Assembly: GCA_003645385.1 (NCBI GenBank)
Contig: QNEY01000002.1
Span: 1-33,259, forward strand
Origin: Gammaproteobacteria bacterium
GTDB lineage: Bacteria; Pseudomonadota; Gammaproteobacteria; Nitrosococcales; Methylophagaceae
DNA: 33,259 nucleotides
Direction of reading: 5' to 3'
Below are positions 1-7,525 of this stretch, one piece after another; the first letter of the stretch is position 1; each line of letters starts with the position of its first letter. The notes below the pieces were generated by a model. That model was given only the letters and a program-made list of their open reading frames with translations, was not told the origin of the DNA and did no database searches. The translations under genes and the position numbers were made by a program.

Positions 1-123
1 ATGCTAATCTGTGTGGTGCTGATCTGGATGGAGCTGATCTGGATTTTTCATCCCTACCCTTATGGTGTGGGGGATTAAGCTTTAGGATTGATGAAAGATT
101 GGCAAAGCAACTAATGTATCATA
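1..123. repeat. Left copy of the 123-bp terminal redundancy
   Basis: Bases 1-123 are identical to bases 33137-33259. The repeat lies inside the pentapeptide-repeat gene, and joining the ends restores one uninterrupted reading frame. This is most simply an assembly overlap of a circular or circularly permuted genome of about 33,136 bp. A true direct terminal repeat inside an open gene would be less likely. Confidence 0.95.
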
Positions 124-260
124 CGTTACAAATAATGGATTACAGCGGAATTGACATTCCTCAGAATATTGAGGAATTACAGGCGTTTGCTAACGGCTTC
201 CATCAGGCACAAAGCGGTAGCGTAAAAAAGCTTGAGATATGCGAAAATAAGGAGGATTAG
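1..260 (+). CDS. Pentapeptide-repeat protein, C-terminal part (continues from the window end)
   Basis: This is the 3' end of the gene that starts at 32605; in this copy the codons are in phase from base 3 and the stop is TAG 258-260. It encodes the last few A(D/N)LxG units and then a non-repeat tail of about 70 residues beginning FSSLPLWCGGLSFRIDERLA. That tail resembles the helical cap (LWCGG...IDxRxAxQLLYH) that I recall from other phage pentapeptide proteins. The complete protein is 263 residues. The repeats should form a right-handed quadrilateral beta-helix. Some family members (Qnr, MfpA) mimic DNA and bind gyrase, but nothing here shows that activity. The gene is followed after one base by the next start codon, and its last codons hold that gene's ribosome site. 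Confidence 0.85.
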   Translation, partial: ANLCGADLDGADLDFSSLPLWCGGLSFRIDERLAKQLMYHTLQIMDYSGIDIPQNIEELQAFANGFHQAQSGSVKKLEICENKED

Positions 261-261
261 A

Positions 262-732
262 ATGGAACGAGAACTTGAACTATTGAAAGAGATGTGTGAT
301 GATTATGGTGCAGCTTGCAATCAATGTGGTTGCTATAATGAATCCGGAGAATGTTATTGCGAAATAGGGTTTGATAATTTCTCCCCTGACAAAATCAGGC
401 AGGCGATTAAAGAATGGCAAAAGAGCAAAGAGTATAAAGTGTCATTTGAGCTGATTAGCGTTGACTTTGAGAAGAAAGAATCTGTTTTTAGAGTGAAAGA
501 AGAGAATGGTGAGCAGGCGTGTGCATATGTTGTTGGTAATTCTTTCGACAGCTCATTGATTGATGATGTTTTTACTATAGATTTTGGGTGGCAGCACTAC
601 CGAGCAAACAATGAAGAAGCAACGGGGTTTACTGACGCTTGCAAGCTCTTCGCAATCGCACTTGCTAAGTTCATCAAGACCACTCCGATATATGACAGTC
701 ACATAAAGAATTATGGTAATGACAATGGATAG
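262..732 (+). CDS. Hypothetical cysteine-rich early protein
   Basis: This is a 156-residue protein of no family I recognise. The start at 262 is chosen because AAGGAGGA (249-256) sits five bases upstream; an in-frame start at 232 would lie inside the previous gene. The N-terminal third has a cluster of six cysteines (about residues 12, 18, 21, 23, 30 and 32, in CNQCGC and GECYC), which suggests a small metal-binding knuckle. The rest is soluble mixed alpha/beta with no membrane segment. It overlaps the start of the primase-helicase gene by 20 bases, which implies translational coupling and a role in the replication module. The function is unknown. Confidence 0.7.
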   Translation: MERELELLKEMCDDYGAACNQCGCYNESGECYCEIGFDNFSPDKIRQAIKEWQKSKEYKVSFELISVDFEKKESVFRVKEENGEQACAYVVGNSFDSSLIDDVFTIDFGWQHYRANNEEATGFTDACKLFAIALAKFIKTTPIYDSHIKNYGNDNG

Positions 733-3253
733 TATCAATATCAGCTATGGACTTAATGTGCTAAAACCAGCCGTTAAAACTGTAACGCTGGAACAGGTCA
801 TCAAGACTATACGCACTAACAAAACTCTGGCAGCCAAGATTAAGGCTGTCAGGGATGCACCTGACAAGAAAACAAAGTCAGAAAAGAAGAAGCTGTTACC
901 GTTCTTTTCAGGGGCAACATTCAAAAAGGATTACTGTAATAATGCGAATTTTGAACACATCACAGTGATTGTATTTGACTTTGATGATCTTGGCTCTGAG
1001 TTATCGTCGACCTTTGACCAACTCATTAAATTACCCTTTATTTTGGCTGTTTTCGTCTCTCCAAGTGGGGATGGCCTGAAGGTCATCTGTAGGTTGCCCA
1101 AGCTGGTCAAATCGGCTGAGGTATATTTACAATATTGGCATGAGTACTCATCTTTTTTCCGTGATCAGTACAAGCTTGAGAATGATCGAGGCACTAAGGA
1201 TGTCAGGCGGATATGCTACTTGTCAGCTGATCCAGATGCTTATTACAACCCTGCAGCAAAAGCAATGTACTCGTTTGATCCGGCAAAAGCAAGAGACTTT
1301 GACCGACCGGGCAAGTTACTTGCTGACTCTAACAAGCAGGCACAGATTGAGTATGACGGTGATGCGAGCGACTCAGATCTATTGTCAGCCGCTAAACATC
1401 TATCAAATCGATCGTGGGAATATAGTGATTGGGTTAAAGCTGGCATGGCTCTTGCTTCATTGGGTGCATCTGGTCTAAATTACTTTCTGGCAATGTCGGA
1501 CAATGCTAATTATGATGACTCTCAGCAATCCTTAGTTGATACGTTCAACGGATTTTTAAAGACTAAAAACGGATCTGTGCATATTAGTACATTCTTCCAT
1601 TTTGCGATTAACACAGGCTGGGATCGACCAAAAGCAAATTTTCCAGCAGCCGATGCTTTAGCAAAATCGAAATCTATTGAGAGAAAGAAAACTAAGGTAT
1701 CGGCTGATCCCATCAAATTTTGGACTTATGACAGCAAGAAAAATATCGTAATCAACCAGTCAACTATTACTGCATTCTTGGAGCATTTTGGATTTCGGAA
1801 ACTATTTGTCAATGAGCTGGTGTTCAGCTTTGTGCAGGTGCAGAATAAGATAGTCAGACAGGTTACACCAGTATTGATCAAGGATTTTGTCCTTGACTGG
1901 TTGGATGATCAGGATGCGATACTTGATGAGCTGAAAGCAATGCGAGACGGTGAGCCTGTGACCATTAATATCTGGAACACAGCAGTCAAAGATGTTTTGC
2001 TTGCAAAAGCGGGCTTATTCCGAGAGGACAAGCTTGAGTTCTTGAGGACGGAGGATATTAAGTTTGTCAAGGACTCCAAGCATAAGGCGTTCATTTTCTT
2101 CAAAAATCGATTTGTCGAGATCACCAAAACCGGATCAAAGATCAAGGATTATAAAGATTTGAAAGGCTGTGTCTGGGCGAGCAGAGTTGAGGATCGTAAT
2201 ATCACAGCAGATGCAGGCAACAGCGGGGATTTTGAACAGTTTTGTGTTAATGTAGCTAGTGGCGGCAATGCAACCAAAAGACTTGAGTCATTACGCTCAA
2301 TGGCTGGATATTTACTTCATAAGTACAAAGATCCCACAGATGCAAGAGCTGTTATTTTTATTGATGCAGCGATTAGCGACATGGGGCAAGCAAGCGGAGG
2401 CACTGGCAAGTCATTATTCTGCGAAGCACTGGGCAAGATGGTGTCAACTCACAGTCAGGACGCTAGAAACTTCAAATTCGGTAATCAATTTGGGTTCCAG
2501 AACGTACAGCCTGGGTTAGGATTATTCATTTTTAATGACGCAAATCCGACTTTTCCGTTTGGTAAGATGTTCAGCATGATCACAGATGGCATGATGACTG
2601 AGAAGAAGAATAAAGACGCTGTAGTTCTCTCTTTTGATTTATCACCTAAATTCATGATCACAACTAACTACATCATAGGTGGCATTGATGCAAGCTCTCA
2701 GAGACGACAGGCAATTTTTGAGTTTGCTGATTTTTATAGTGTTGAGCATAGACCGATTGATGAGTTTGGTAAAGCTTTCTTTAATGATTGGGATGCTGAT
2801 GACTGGAACTCGTTTGACTGGTTTATGATCAGCTGCATCCAATATTATCTGGCTAATGGTATTATTGATGCAGGTGTTGTAAATCTGCGATACAAAAAGC
2901 TACGAGCTGAGATCGGATCAAGCTTTGCTGATTGGATATTGGATCAATGGCGATTGGCAATGATCGACATGGCTGATGCAGGATTTGCCCGGATAGGCGG
3001 CAAGCTGAAGGATATGAAATTGAGCTACATCGAGACGTTCGGCGAAGCTAAGAAAGCTACGCCAAATTATATGAACACAATATTGAAGCGATTTGCCAAA
3101 ATTTATGGGCTTGAGTATGTTGATGTCAGGACAGGCACACACCGAGAGTTTTATGTGTCTGGCACAATACAAGACGAATCATTCATAATGTCACTTGGTG
3201 AGACCAAAACAGGTGAAGTGGCTAATAATAACCAAGAACAAATCCCGTTCTAA
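713..3253 (+). CDS. PrimPol-type primase fused to superfamily 3 helicase (replication protein)
   Basis: This 846-residue protein is likely the main replication initiator, making primers and unwinding DNA. Its N-terminal domain (about residues 60-190) resembles the BT4734/VirE-N branch of the archaeo-eukaryotic primase fold: VIVFDFDDL (about 85-93) supplies the metal-binding acidic residues, FVSPSGDGLKV follows (about 114), and then DVRRICYLSADP (about 162). Residues about 217-290 look like a PriCT_2 linker (WVKAGMALASLG). The C-terminal half has an SF3 ATPase: Walker A SGGTGKS (about 562-568), an acidic LFIFNDAN box, the sensor-like FMITTNY and SSQRRQ as the likely arginine finger. It overlaps the upstream gene by 20 bases. 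ATGs at 713, 719 and 725 are all possible and none has a strong ribosome site. A candidate origin lies about 2 kb downstream. Confidence 0.85.
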   Translation: MVMTMDSINISYGLNVLKPAVKTVTLEQVIKTIRTNKTLAAKIKAVRDAPDKKTKSEKKKLLPFFSGATFKKDYCNNANFEHITVIVFDFDDLGSELSSTFDQLIKLPFILAVFVSPSGDGLKVICRLPKLVKSAEVYLQYWHEYSSFFRDQYKLENDRGTKDVRRICYLSADPDAYYNPAAKAMYSFDPAKARDFDRPGKLLADSNKQAQIEYDGDASDSDLLSAAKHLSNRSWEYSDWVKAGMALASLGASGLNYFLAMSDNANYDDSQQSLVDTFNGFLKTKNGSVHISTFFHFAINTGWDRPKANFPAADALAKSKSIERKKTKVSADPIKFWTYDSKKNIVINQSTITAFLEHFGFRKLFVNELVFSFVQVQNKIVRQVTPVLIKDFVLDWLDDQDAILDELKAMRDGEPVTINIWNTAVKDVLLAKAGLFREDKLEFLRTEDIKFVKDSKHKAFIFFKNRFVEITKTGSKIKDYKDLKGCVWASRVEDRNITADAGNSGDFEQFCVNVASGGNATKRLESLRSMAGYLLHKYKDPTDARAVIFIDAAISDMGQASGGTGKSLFCEALGKMVSTHSQDARNFKFGNQFGFQNVQPGLGLFIFNDANPTFPFGKMFSMITDGMMTEKKNKDAVVLSFDLSPKFMITTNYIIGGIDASSQRRQAIFEFADFYSVEHRPIDEFGKAFFNDWDADDWNSFDWFMISCIQYYLANGIIDAGVVNLRYKKLRAEIGSSFADWILDQWRLAMIDMADAGFARIGGKLKDMKLSYIETFGEAKKATPNYMNTILKRFAKIYGLEYVDVRTGTHREFYVSGTIQDESFIMSLGETKTGEVANNNQEQIPF

Positions 3254-3290
3254 ATATGGCGATTATGCCACAATTAAACAGGAGTATTAA

Positions 3291-3473
3291 ATGAAAACTT
3301 ACATAGTTCTTGAGAGCAAGGCAATTCTGACTTTTTCTAAGCAAAACAGTAATTATTTACTGGGTTTAACAAATCGGGAGAATGAAGAATGCATGCTTGA
3401 AGAGATTACTCTCAAGCAAATGGGAGAACTAGTGAAAATGATAAACATAATGGTCAAACAGGAGGAGGAATGA
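3291..3473 (+). CDS. Hypothetical small protein
   Basis: This 60-residue protein (MKTYIVLESKAILTFSKQ...) begins after a CAGGAG site at a normal distance. It has a beta-rich N-terminus and a charged, probably helical C-terminus ending in KQEEE. I recognise no domain. Its 3' end carries the AGGAGGA ribosome site of the next gene, which overlaps it by four bases (ATGA), so the two are translationally coupled. It belongs to the small-ORF segment between the primase-helicase and the methyltransferase remnants. Confidence 0.65.
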   Translation: MKTYIVLESKAILTFSKQNSNYLLGLTNRENEECMLEEITLKQMGELVKMINIMVKQEEE

Positions 3474-3838
3474 GTAATGTCAAAATATGTAATAACACAG
3501 ATATAAAGCAACTGAGGGAGCTTGAGGAAGCTGACGGGTATTTTAGGGACACCAAAACTCAGCTGAGAGTAAAAGGATGGAATGTCAAGTGCACATACAA
3601 GGAGATAACAGATACTTTCTTCCTTGAAAAAATGGAAGGCGACACAAGCGAGAATATTATTGAGCCTGCTGTTATTTATTTTGACATGATTAATGACGGT
3701 GAGATTGACCCTTACCAAACAGAGTTTGAGGTAATCTCCACAGTTTTCTTTGATGTTCCGGTTATCAAGCAAAAGAAAGACAGTAGCCAACTAGAGGTTT
3801 TTGACAACACAGGGGGAGAAGCAAATGACGCGGAGTGA
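3470..3838 (+). CDS. Hypothetical acidic protein
   Basis: This 122-residue protein starts within an ATGA overlap and is preceded by a strong AGGAGGA site. It is acidic, with many Glu/Asp residues and a tail ending GGEANDAE. There is no membrane segment, signal peptide or motif that I recognise. Its 3' end overlaps the next start by 14 bases and supplies that gene's AGGGGGAG ribosome site. No function can be proposed beyond an early gene. Confidence 0.65.
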   Translation: MSNVKICNNTDIKQLRELEEADGYFRDTKTQLRVKGWNVKCTYKEITDTFFLEKMEGDTSENIIEPAVIYFDMINDGEIDPYQTEFEVISTVFFDVPVIKQKKDSSQLEVFDNTGGEANDAE

Positions 3839-4079
3839 ATTACTATATAAATACACAGAAGTAACAAGGTTGTATGTTGACTATCTTGAAATGATACTAA
3901 ATGCAAACATTGAATATGAATGCGGAACAAGGTATAAGGTGGGGTCATTCTATATGGATTGGCGGGATATATATTTTGCGGTTAATACGGTGATGCCCCC
4001 AGATTTAGTATGGGCATGGATGAGGGTTGACGCGGAAGTGAGAGAAAGTTTAGAGAAATGGTGGCAACATAAACCTTAA
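3825..4079 (+). CDS. Hypothetical protein, first member of a tandem paralogous pair
   Basis: This is an 84-residue protein. The start at 3825 is preferred over an in-frame TTG at 3801 because AGGGGGAG (3811-3818) precedes it. It is clearly related to the next gene: both begin MTR, then have Y..VxxxYxxYLEMIL, a ...YxxGxxYxxxRDIxFAV core and a hydrophobic MxxxxxWxW segment. The Tyr/Trp-rich protein has no recognised domain. It extends about 17 residues beyond its paralogue, with a tail ending WWQHKP. The pair probably arose by local duplication in the early operon. Confidence 0.65.
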   Translation: MTRSELLYKYTEVTRLYVDYLEMILNANIEYECGTRYKVGSFYMDWRDIYFAVNTVMPPDLVWAWMRVDAEVRESLEKWWQHKP

Positions 4080-4091
4080 CAAGGAGGAGAA

Positions 4092-4295
4092 ATGACACGA
4101 GACAACTTACGATGCCAGTATGATAATGTAATGAGCATGTACACTGGATACTTAGAGATGATACTTGATACGGAGATTGATAAAATAGGAGATCAGGTTT
4201 ACAACATTGGTGATTATTATTGCAGTGATCGAGATATTCGATTTGCGGTTGACTCAGGAATGCAATCGGAAATGATATGGAGTGTGGGAAAATGA
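4092..4295 (+). CDS. Hypothetical protein, second member of the tandem paralogous pair
   Basis: This 67-residue protein is preceded by AAGGAGGAG. It aligns along its length with the product of 3825-4079: shared MTR start, GYLEMILDTEID, YNIGDYY, DRDIRFAVDSGM and a C-terminal MIW. It is shorter, ending just after the conserved MIW. Its last codon overlaps, as ATGA, the start of the methyltransferase remnant, so the methyltransferase was once coupled to this gene. The function is unknown. Confidence 0.65.
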   Translation: MTRDNLRCQYDNVMSMYTGYLEMILDTEIDKIGDQVYNIGDYYCSDRDIRFAVDSGMQSEMIWSVGK

Positions 4296-4802
4296 CTAAC
4301 CTACACAATGGCGATTGCCTTGAAGTGATGAAGGGATTTGAGGACAACTAGTGGCACTTACAATACAGATAAGGGATTGGGCGATAATGCAAACGGGGTA
4401 GGTAGCGGAGTAAAGAAGCATATATCTAATGACCAACAAGGCAGATTCCCCGCCAATATAATACTCGATAATGAAGCAGCGAAATTGCTGGATGAACAGA
4501 CTAACGACAATGTGTCGAGGTTCTTCTATGTGGCTAAGCCTAGTAAGGCGGGGCGGAATAATGGGGTTGAGGATAGTAAGGCGGATGACCCATATAAAAT
4601 CAGGAAGCAAAACAACAAAAAGAATTTTCATCCGACTGTCAAGCCGGTAACGCTTATGAAGTACTTATGCCAGATGACACAAACGCCCACAAAAGGCAAT
4701 GTACTTGATCCGTTTATGGGGATTGAGAGGAATGAGGACTATTTCAACCTTGCAAAGACAAGGATCGAGAACGCTAATTTGCAGACTGAGCTGACGCTGT
4801 AG
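4292..4802 (+). pseudogene. Decayed DNA methyltransferase, remnant 1
   Basis: The original start (ATG 4292, in an ATGA overlap) encodes MTNLHNGDCLEVMKGFEDN and then hits TAG at 4349-4351. LxNGDCLEVMK is the usual N-terminus of phage site-specific methyltransferases. The rest resumes in another frame from about 4350 to TAG 4800-4802. It carries typical C-terminal blocks: GRFPANIILDNEAAKLLDEQ, VSRFFYVAKPSKAGRNNG, FHPTVKPVTLMKYL and VLDPFMG. The central part that should hold the (D/S)PPY catalytic motif is missing. A second gap joins VLDPFMG directly to GIERNEDYFNLA, removing the GSGTTG-type SAM-binding segment. Without both motifs the product should be inactive. A 154-residue fragment could still be made but has no good start signal. 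Confidence 0.85.
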
Positions 4803-4811
4803 GAGGCGGAG

Positions 4812-5171
4812 ATGAAGATTGATAATGTATACAATGAAGATTGCATAACGACAATGAGCAGGATGCCTGATGGGTTTGTTGATCTGGTGGTTACTTCTCC
4901 ACCTTATGATAATATGCGGACATATAACCAGGACATTGATAAATCTTGGGGTGATCATGTTTGGAAGCCGATTATCAAGGAGTTATTCAGGGTAACTAAG
5001 CGTTGGGGTAAGATACAACTTATGGAAAATAGCAAATCTTTCCCAGCTAGGTGTTGAGGAGCAATTAAGAACAAAAGAAAATGGATTGGATCAGAATTAT
5101 CAAGCGAATATTGCGATATTATCAACAAGAGAATCGGTATTGTAATGAGCCAATTAATGATTGATTTTTAG
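4812..5171 (+). pseudogene. Decayed DNA methyltransferase, remnant 2
   Basis: A GGAGG-like site (AGGAGGCGGAG) precedes ATG 4812. The first 81 codons encode a normal methyltransferase N-terminus: YNEDCITTMSRMPDGFVDLV, then TSPPYDNMRTYN (motif IV, S/D-PPY type) and IIKELFRVTKR. The frame stops at TGA 5055-5057. In the same frame, beyond the stop, comes GAIKNKRKWIGSELSSEYC and then DIINKRI, the usual C-terminal KRKWIGxELxxEYxxIxxKRI block. It ends at TAG 5169-5171. The middle of the protein, including the DPFxGSGTT motif, is absent. This is a second methyltransferase that has lost its centre, and it ends exactly where the iteron-like block begins. TGA serves as a normal stop elsewhere in the window, so recoding is unlikely. 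Confidence 0.8.
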
Positions 5172-5452
5172 TGTGTAAAATCACCCGAATTTTGACCAGA
5201 TTATAGACGTGGAATTGAGTGTTGAATATTGGCTCAGAAATGGGCTGTTTTTAGGGGTTATTTGCCAATGACAATTTTAAAATCAAAATTGTCACAGATT
5301 GCAAAAAATTGTCATAAAATTGTCATTTTAGTTAGGTTGCTAATAGTACGGTTCCGAAGCAATGACAAATTTGCATCTTTTTATGACAAAAATGACAAAC
5401 CCACTTTTAAAATTGTCATAGGTCAAGTTGTTGCGGCACAGCATTATAAGAA

Positions 5453-5481
5453 AAGTGCAATGACAAATTTTATTTGCACTT
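5453..5481. repeat. Perfect inverted repeat enclosing an iteron
   Basis: The arms AAGTGCAA (5453-5460) and TTGCACTT (5474-5481) are perfect reverse complements. They are separated by 13 bases that contain TGACAAATTT. There is no T-tract, so it does not look like a terminator. It is more likely a protein-binding site or origin hairpin. Confidence 0.6.
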
Positions 5482-5536
5482 AAAGCTATACAACACATAG
5501 AGTTAAAGCGAATCTATGACAAATATGACAGTTTTT

Positions 5537-5550
5537 TTACGTAAACGTAA
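5537..5550. repeat. TTACGT-AA-ACGTAA inverted repeat
   Basis: Two 6-bp arms are separated by AA. The element sits just downstream of two TGACA sites and upstream of the TATATA-rich stretch. It has the size and symmetry of a dimeric repressor or initiator binding site. No binding protein can be named. Confidence 0.4.
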
Positions 5551-5744
5551 GGGAATAAAAATATATGTATATATAGGGTAAATAGAGAGAATATGTATAA
5601 AAAGCCAATATATATATAAAACATAGCGAAAAACTGTCATTTCTGTCATAAACTGCCCTAAAACATTGACTACGACCAGCCGGAAGGCACTTTTCAAAAT
5701 TGTCACAAAATAATTTTTAGAGGATAAAAACAACAGGAGGATTA

Positions 5745-7103
5745 ATGGAGCAAATTAACATTGATTTTGAGGCTAAAAAACAGGCTATTTTTTGCATGCA
5801 AAAAGGCACCATAAAACTACGAGATTATCAGCAGAATATTTATGAGGAAGCGATTAACATTTTGAACAAATACGGTCTCGTTTATCTGGCACTTGAAACC
5901 AGGCTCGGCAAGACATTTATTGCAGCATTTCTGGCTGACAAATTTCTAAAGGATCAGAACCAGAGTTTTCTATTTGTCACGAAAAAGAAAGCGATCCCAA
6001 ACATAAAAGAGAATCTCGAGGATATGGGATTGGCTGCCAGATGCAAATTGATCAACTATGAGTCAGTTCACAAGGTCAAAGAGTTTTATCCTGTTATCAT
6101 TCTGGATGAGGCTCACAGGCTCGGGTCATTCCCGAAAAAGTGTAAAGCAGTCAAAGTGCTTGAGAGGATGACAAGGAACTCATTGATCATTTACCTGTCA
6201 GCTACACCAACACCGGAATCATTAAGCCAGATTTATCATCAATTGCAACTATCCTCACATTCACCGTTCACTCAATATGCTAACTTTTACAAATTTGCTC
6301 GCAAATACGTCGACGTGAAGCAAAAGAAGATAAAAAAGGGTTTATCTGTTAACGATTATTCAAATGCCCGAGAATCGCTTATTATGCCTTTGATTGCTCC
6401 GCTCACTATTAAGTACACTCAGGAGCAAGCAGGATTCCCATTCCCCGAGATTGATGAGCGGATCGAGTTTGTCAAGATGAATGATAATGTTAAGTTGTTG
6501 TCAAACATACTATTAAAGCATAGCTTCTATCAGAGTAAGTTACAGCCGGAGTATTTTATTGACATCGGCAGTGCAGCGGATATGCAAAATAAGATACACC
6601 AAATCAGCTCAGGCAGTGTAATTTTCAAAAATGACCAAGATGAGCCGGAGTATATGATTCTGGATGAGGCGAAAGGCAGGCGATGCAAGCAATTAATCAA
6701 GGGCAAGAAAACAGCTATATTCTACAAATTTATAGGCGAGAAAAACATCATAGAATCTACCTTAGATCAGTGTAACTTAACCAATGACCCGATTGAGTTT
6801 GAGTCTAATAAAAATTGCGTGTTTTACGGCCAAATACAAGCCGTTAAGGAAGGTATCAAGCTAAAGTCAGCAGAACAGATCATTTTCTTTAATATCTCGT
6901 TCTCTTGGACGGATTACGCTCAGGCAAAGAACCGACTACAGGACATGCACCGGGAGCATCCCCCTAAGCTGATCTGGTTATTCTCAGAGGATGGAATTGA
7001 GCAGAAGATATATAAGCGACTGATGAAGAAAAAAAGCTTTACAACAATACACTTCAGGGCAGACTATGACTACAAGTATGTAAAAAAACAGGAGCAACAA
7101 TGA
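5745..7103 (+). CDS. Superfamily 2 DNA helicase (DEAD/SNF2-like)
   Basis: This 452-residue ATP-dependent helicase or translocase of the phage replication module starts after a strong CAGGAGG site. Motifs appear in order: a Q-like region KLRDYQQNIYEEAI (about 24-37), Walker A ETRLGKT (about 51-57), the motif II box LDEAH (about 119), and motif III YLSATPTPES (about 150). The C-terminal RecA-like lobe has KKTAIFYKFIGEK, QAVKEGIKLKSA and a motif VI region SWTDYAQAKNRLQDMHR. The length fits compact phage SF2 helicases. It overlaps the VRR-NUC gene by four bases (ATGA), a pairing common in phage replication modules. The iteron block lies directly upstream. Confidence 0.85.
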   Translation: MEQINIDFEAKKQAIFCMQKGTIKLRDYQQNIYEEAINILNKYGLVYLALETRLGKTFIAAFLADKFLKDQNQSFLFVTKKKAIPNIKENLEDMGLAARCKLINYESVHKVKEFYPVIILDEAHRLGSFPKKCKAVKVLERMTRNSLIIYLSATPTPESLSQIYHQLQLSSHSPFTQYANFYKFARKYVDVKQKKIKKGLSVNDYSNARESLIMPLIAPLTIKYTQEQAGFPFPEIDERIEFVKMNDNVKLLSNILLKHSFYQSKLQPEYFIDIGSAADMQNKIHQISSGSVIFKNDQDEPEYMILDEAKGRRCKQLIKGKKTAIFYKFIGEKNIIESTLDQCNLTNDPIEFESNKNCVFYGQIQAVKEGIKLKSAEQIIFFNISFSWTDYAQAKNRLQDMHREHPPKLIWLFSEDGIEQKIYKRLMKKKSFTTIHFRADYDYKYVKKQEQQ

Positions 7104-7456
7104 GCGAGCAAACAATACAATCAAGGATAATGAAGGATATCAATAGCCGGAAGGGTTGTCACGCTTTTAAGATTGTCAGTGCAAGTAAAGCAGGCTGTCC
7201 GGATATATTAGCCTGCATCAATGGTCACTTCATCGGGATGGAGATCAAGAAGCCTGGTGAGATTCCTACACCACAGCAGGCACACCGACTAACTCAGATT
7301 AGATCATCTGGCGGCGTCAGTGTCTGGTTTGATAGCTTTGACAGTTACTTTGACTGGATTGAACGGTTCATTCCTAGGGCACTATTTGAGGTGGATGATT
7401 CGTTCCGTGAGTTAGCACCGCCAACGGCAAAAATAATAGAGGAGTTGATGATATAG
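7100..7456 (+). CDS. VRR-NUC domain nuclease
   Basis: This is a 118-residue single-domain nuclease of the VRR-NUC (PD-(D/E)XK-like) family, likely acting on branched or replicating DNA. The core is visible as KIVSASKAGCPDILACINGH, with the catalytic Asp in PDI (about residue 35), then FIGMEIKKPGE (about 46-56) giving the E-x-K pair, then TPQQAHRLTQIRSSGG, the usual Q-rich helix. It starts in an ATGA overlap with the SF2 helicase, so the two are translationally coupled. It is the last gene before the late promoter. Confidence 0.85.
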   Translation: MSEQTIQSRIMKDINSRKGCHAFKIVSASKAGCPDILACINGHFIGMEIKKPGEIPTPQQAHRLTQIRSSGGVSVWFDSFDSYFDWIERFIPRALFEVDDSFRELAPPTAKIIEELMI

Positions 7457-7467
7457 CAAAATAATAC

Positions 7468-7495
7468 TTGACAAGTGTTTTAATGCGGATAGAAT
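7468..7495 (+). promoter_or_regulatory. Sigma70-type promoter for the late (packaging/structural) operon
   Basis: A perfect -35 TTGACA (7468-7473), a 16-base spacer and -10 TAGAAT (7490-7495) lie in the 69-bp gap between VRR-NUC and the small terminase gene, with an expected start near 7502. It is the best promoter sequence I found in the window and sits exactly at the boundary between replication and packaging genes. Confidence 0.7.
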
Positions 7496-7525
7496 ATGGT
7501 TGAGAGATTGAGAGGGGGCTGAATA

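Larger units (their letters stand above)
5172..5744. other. AT-rich iteron-like block; candidate replication origin/operator region
   Basis: This 573-bp stretch has no credible gene. It is dense in a short motif. Exact AAAATTGTCA occurs at 5285, 5305, 5316, 5409 and 5696, and its reverse complement TGACAATTTT at 5269. TGACAAATTT is at 5363 and 5461, and further TGACA/TGTCA cores are at 5384, 5393, 5517, 5526, 5635 and 5644. That makes about 14 sites in 440 bp, in both orientations. It also holds a perfect hairpin (5453-5481), an ACGTAA inverted repeat (5537-5550) and a TATATA-rich stretch (about 5560-5620) that could serve as an unwinding element. It lies between the two helicase genes of the replication module. 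An origin is the favoured reading; a multi-site operator for the SF2 helicase operon is the alternative. Confidence 0.6.

Noticed and set aside
5055-5057. In-frame TGA in methyltransferase remnant 2 as a recoded codon
   Set aside because: TGA ends several intact genes here (for example the portal and small unknown genes), and the middle of the enzyme is missing anyway.
5229-5483. 84-codon + strand frame in the iteron block, and a 76-codon - strand frame (5733-5503)
   Set aside because: No proper ribosome site, composition dominated by the repeated TGACA/TGTCA motif, and no plausible domain.
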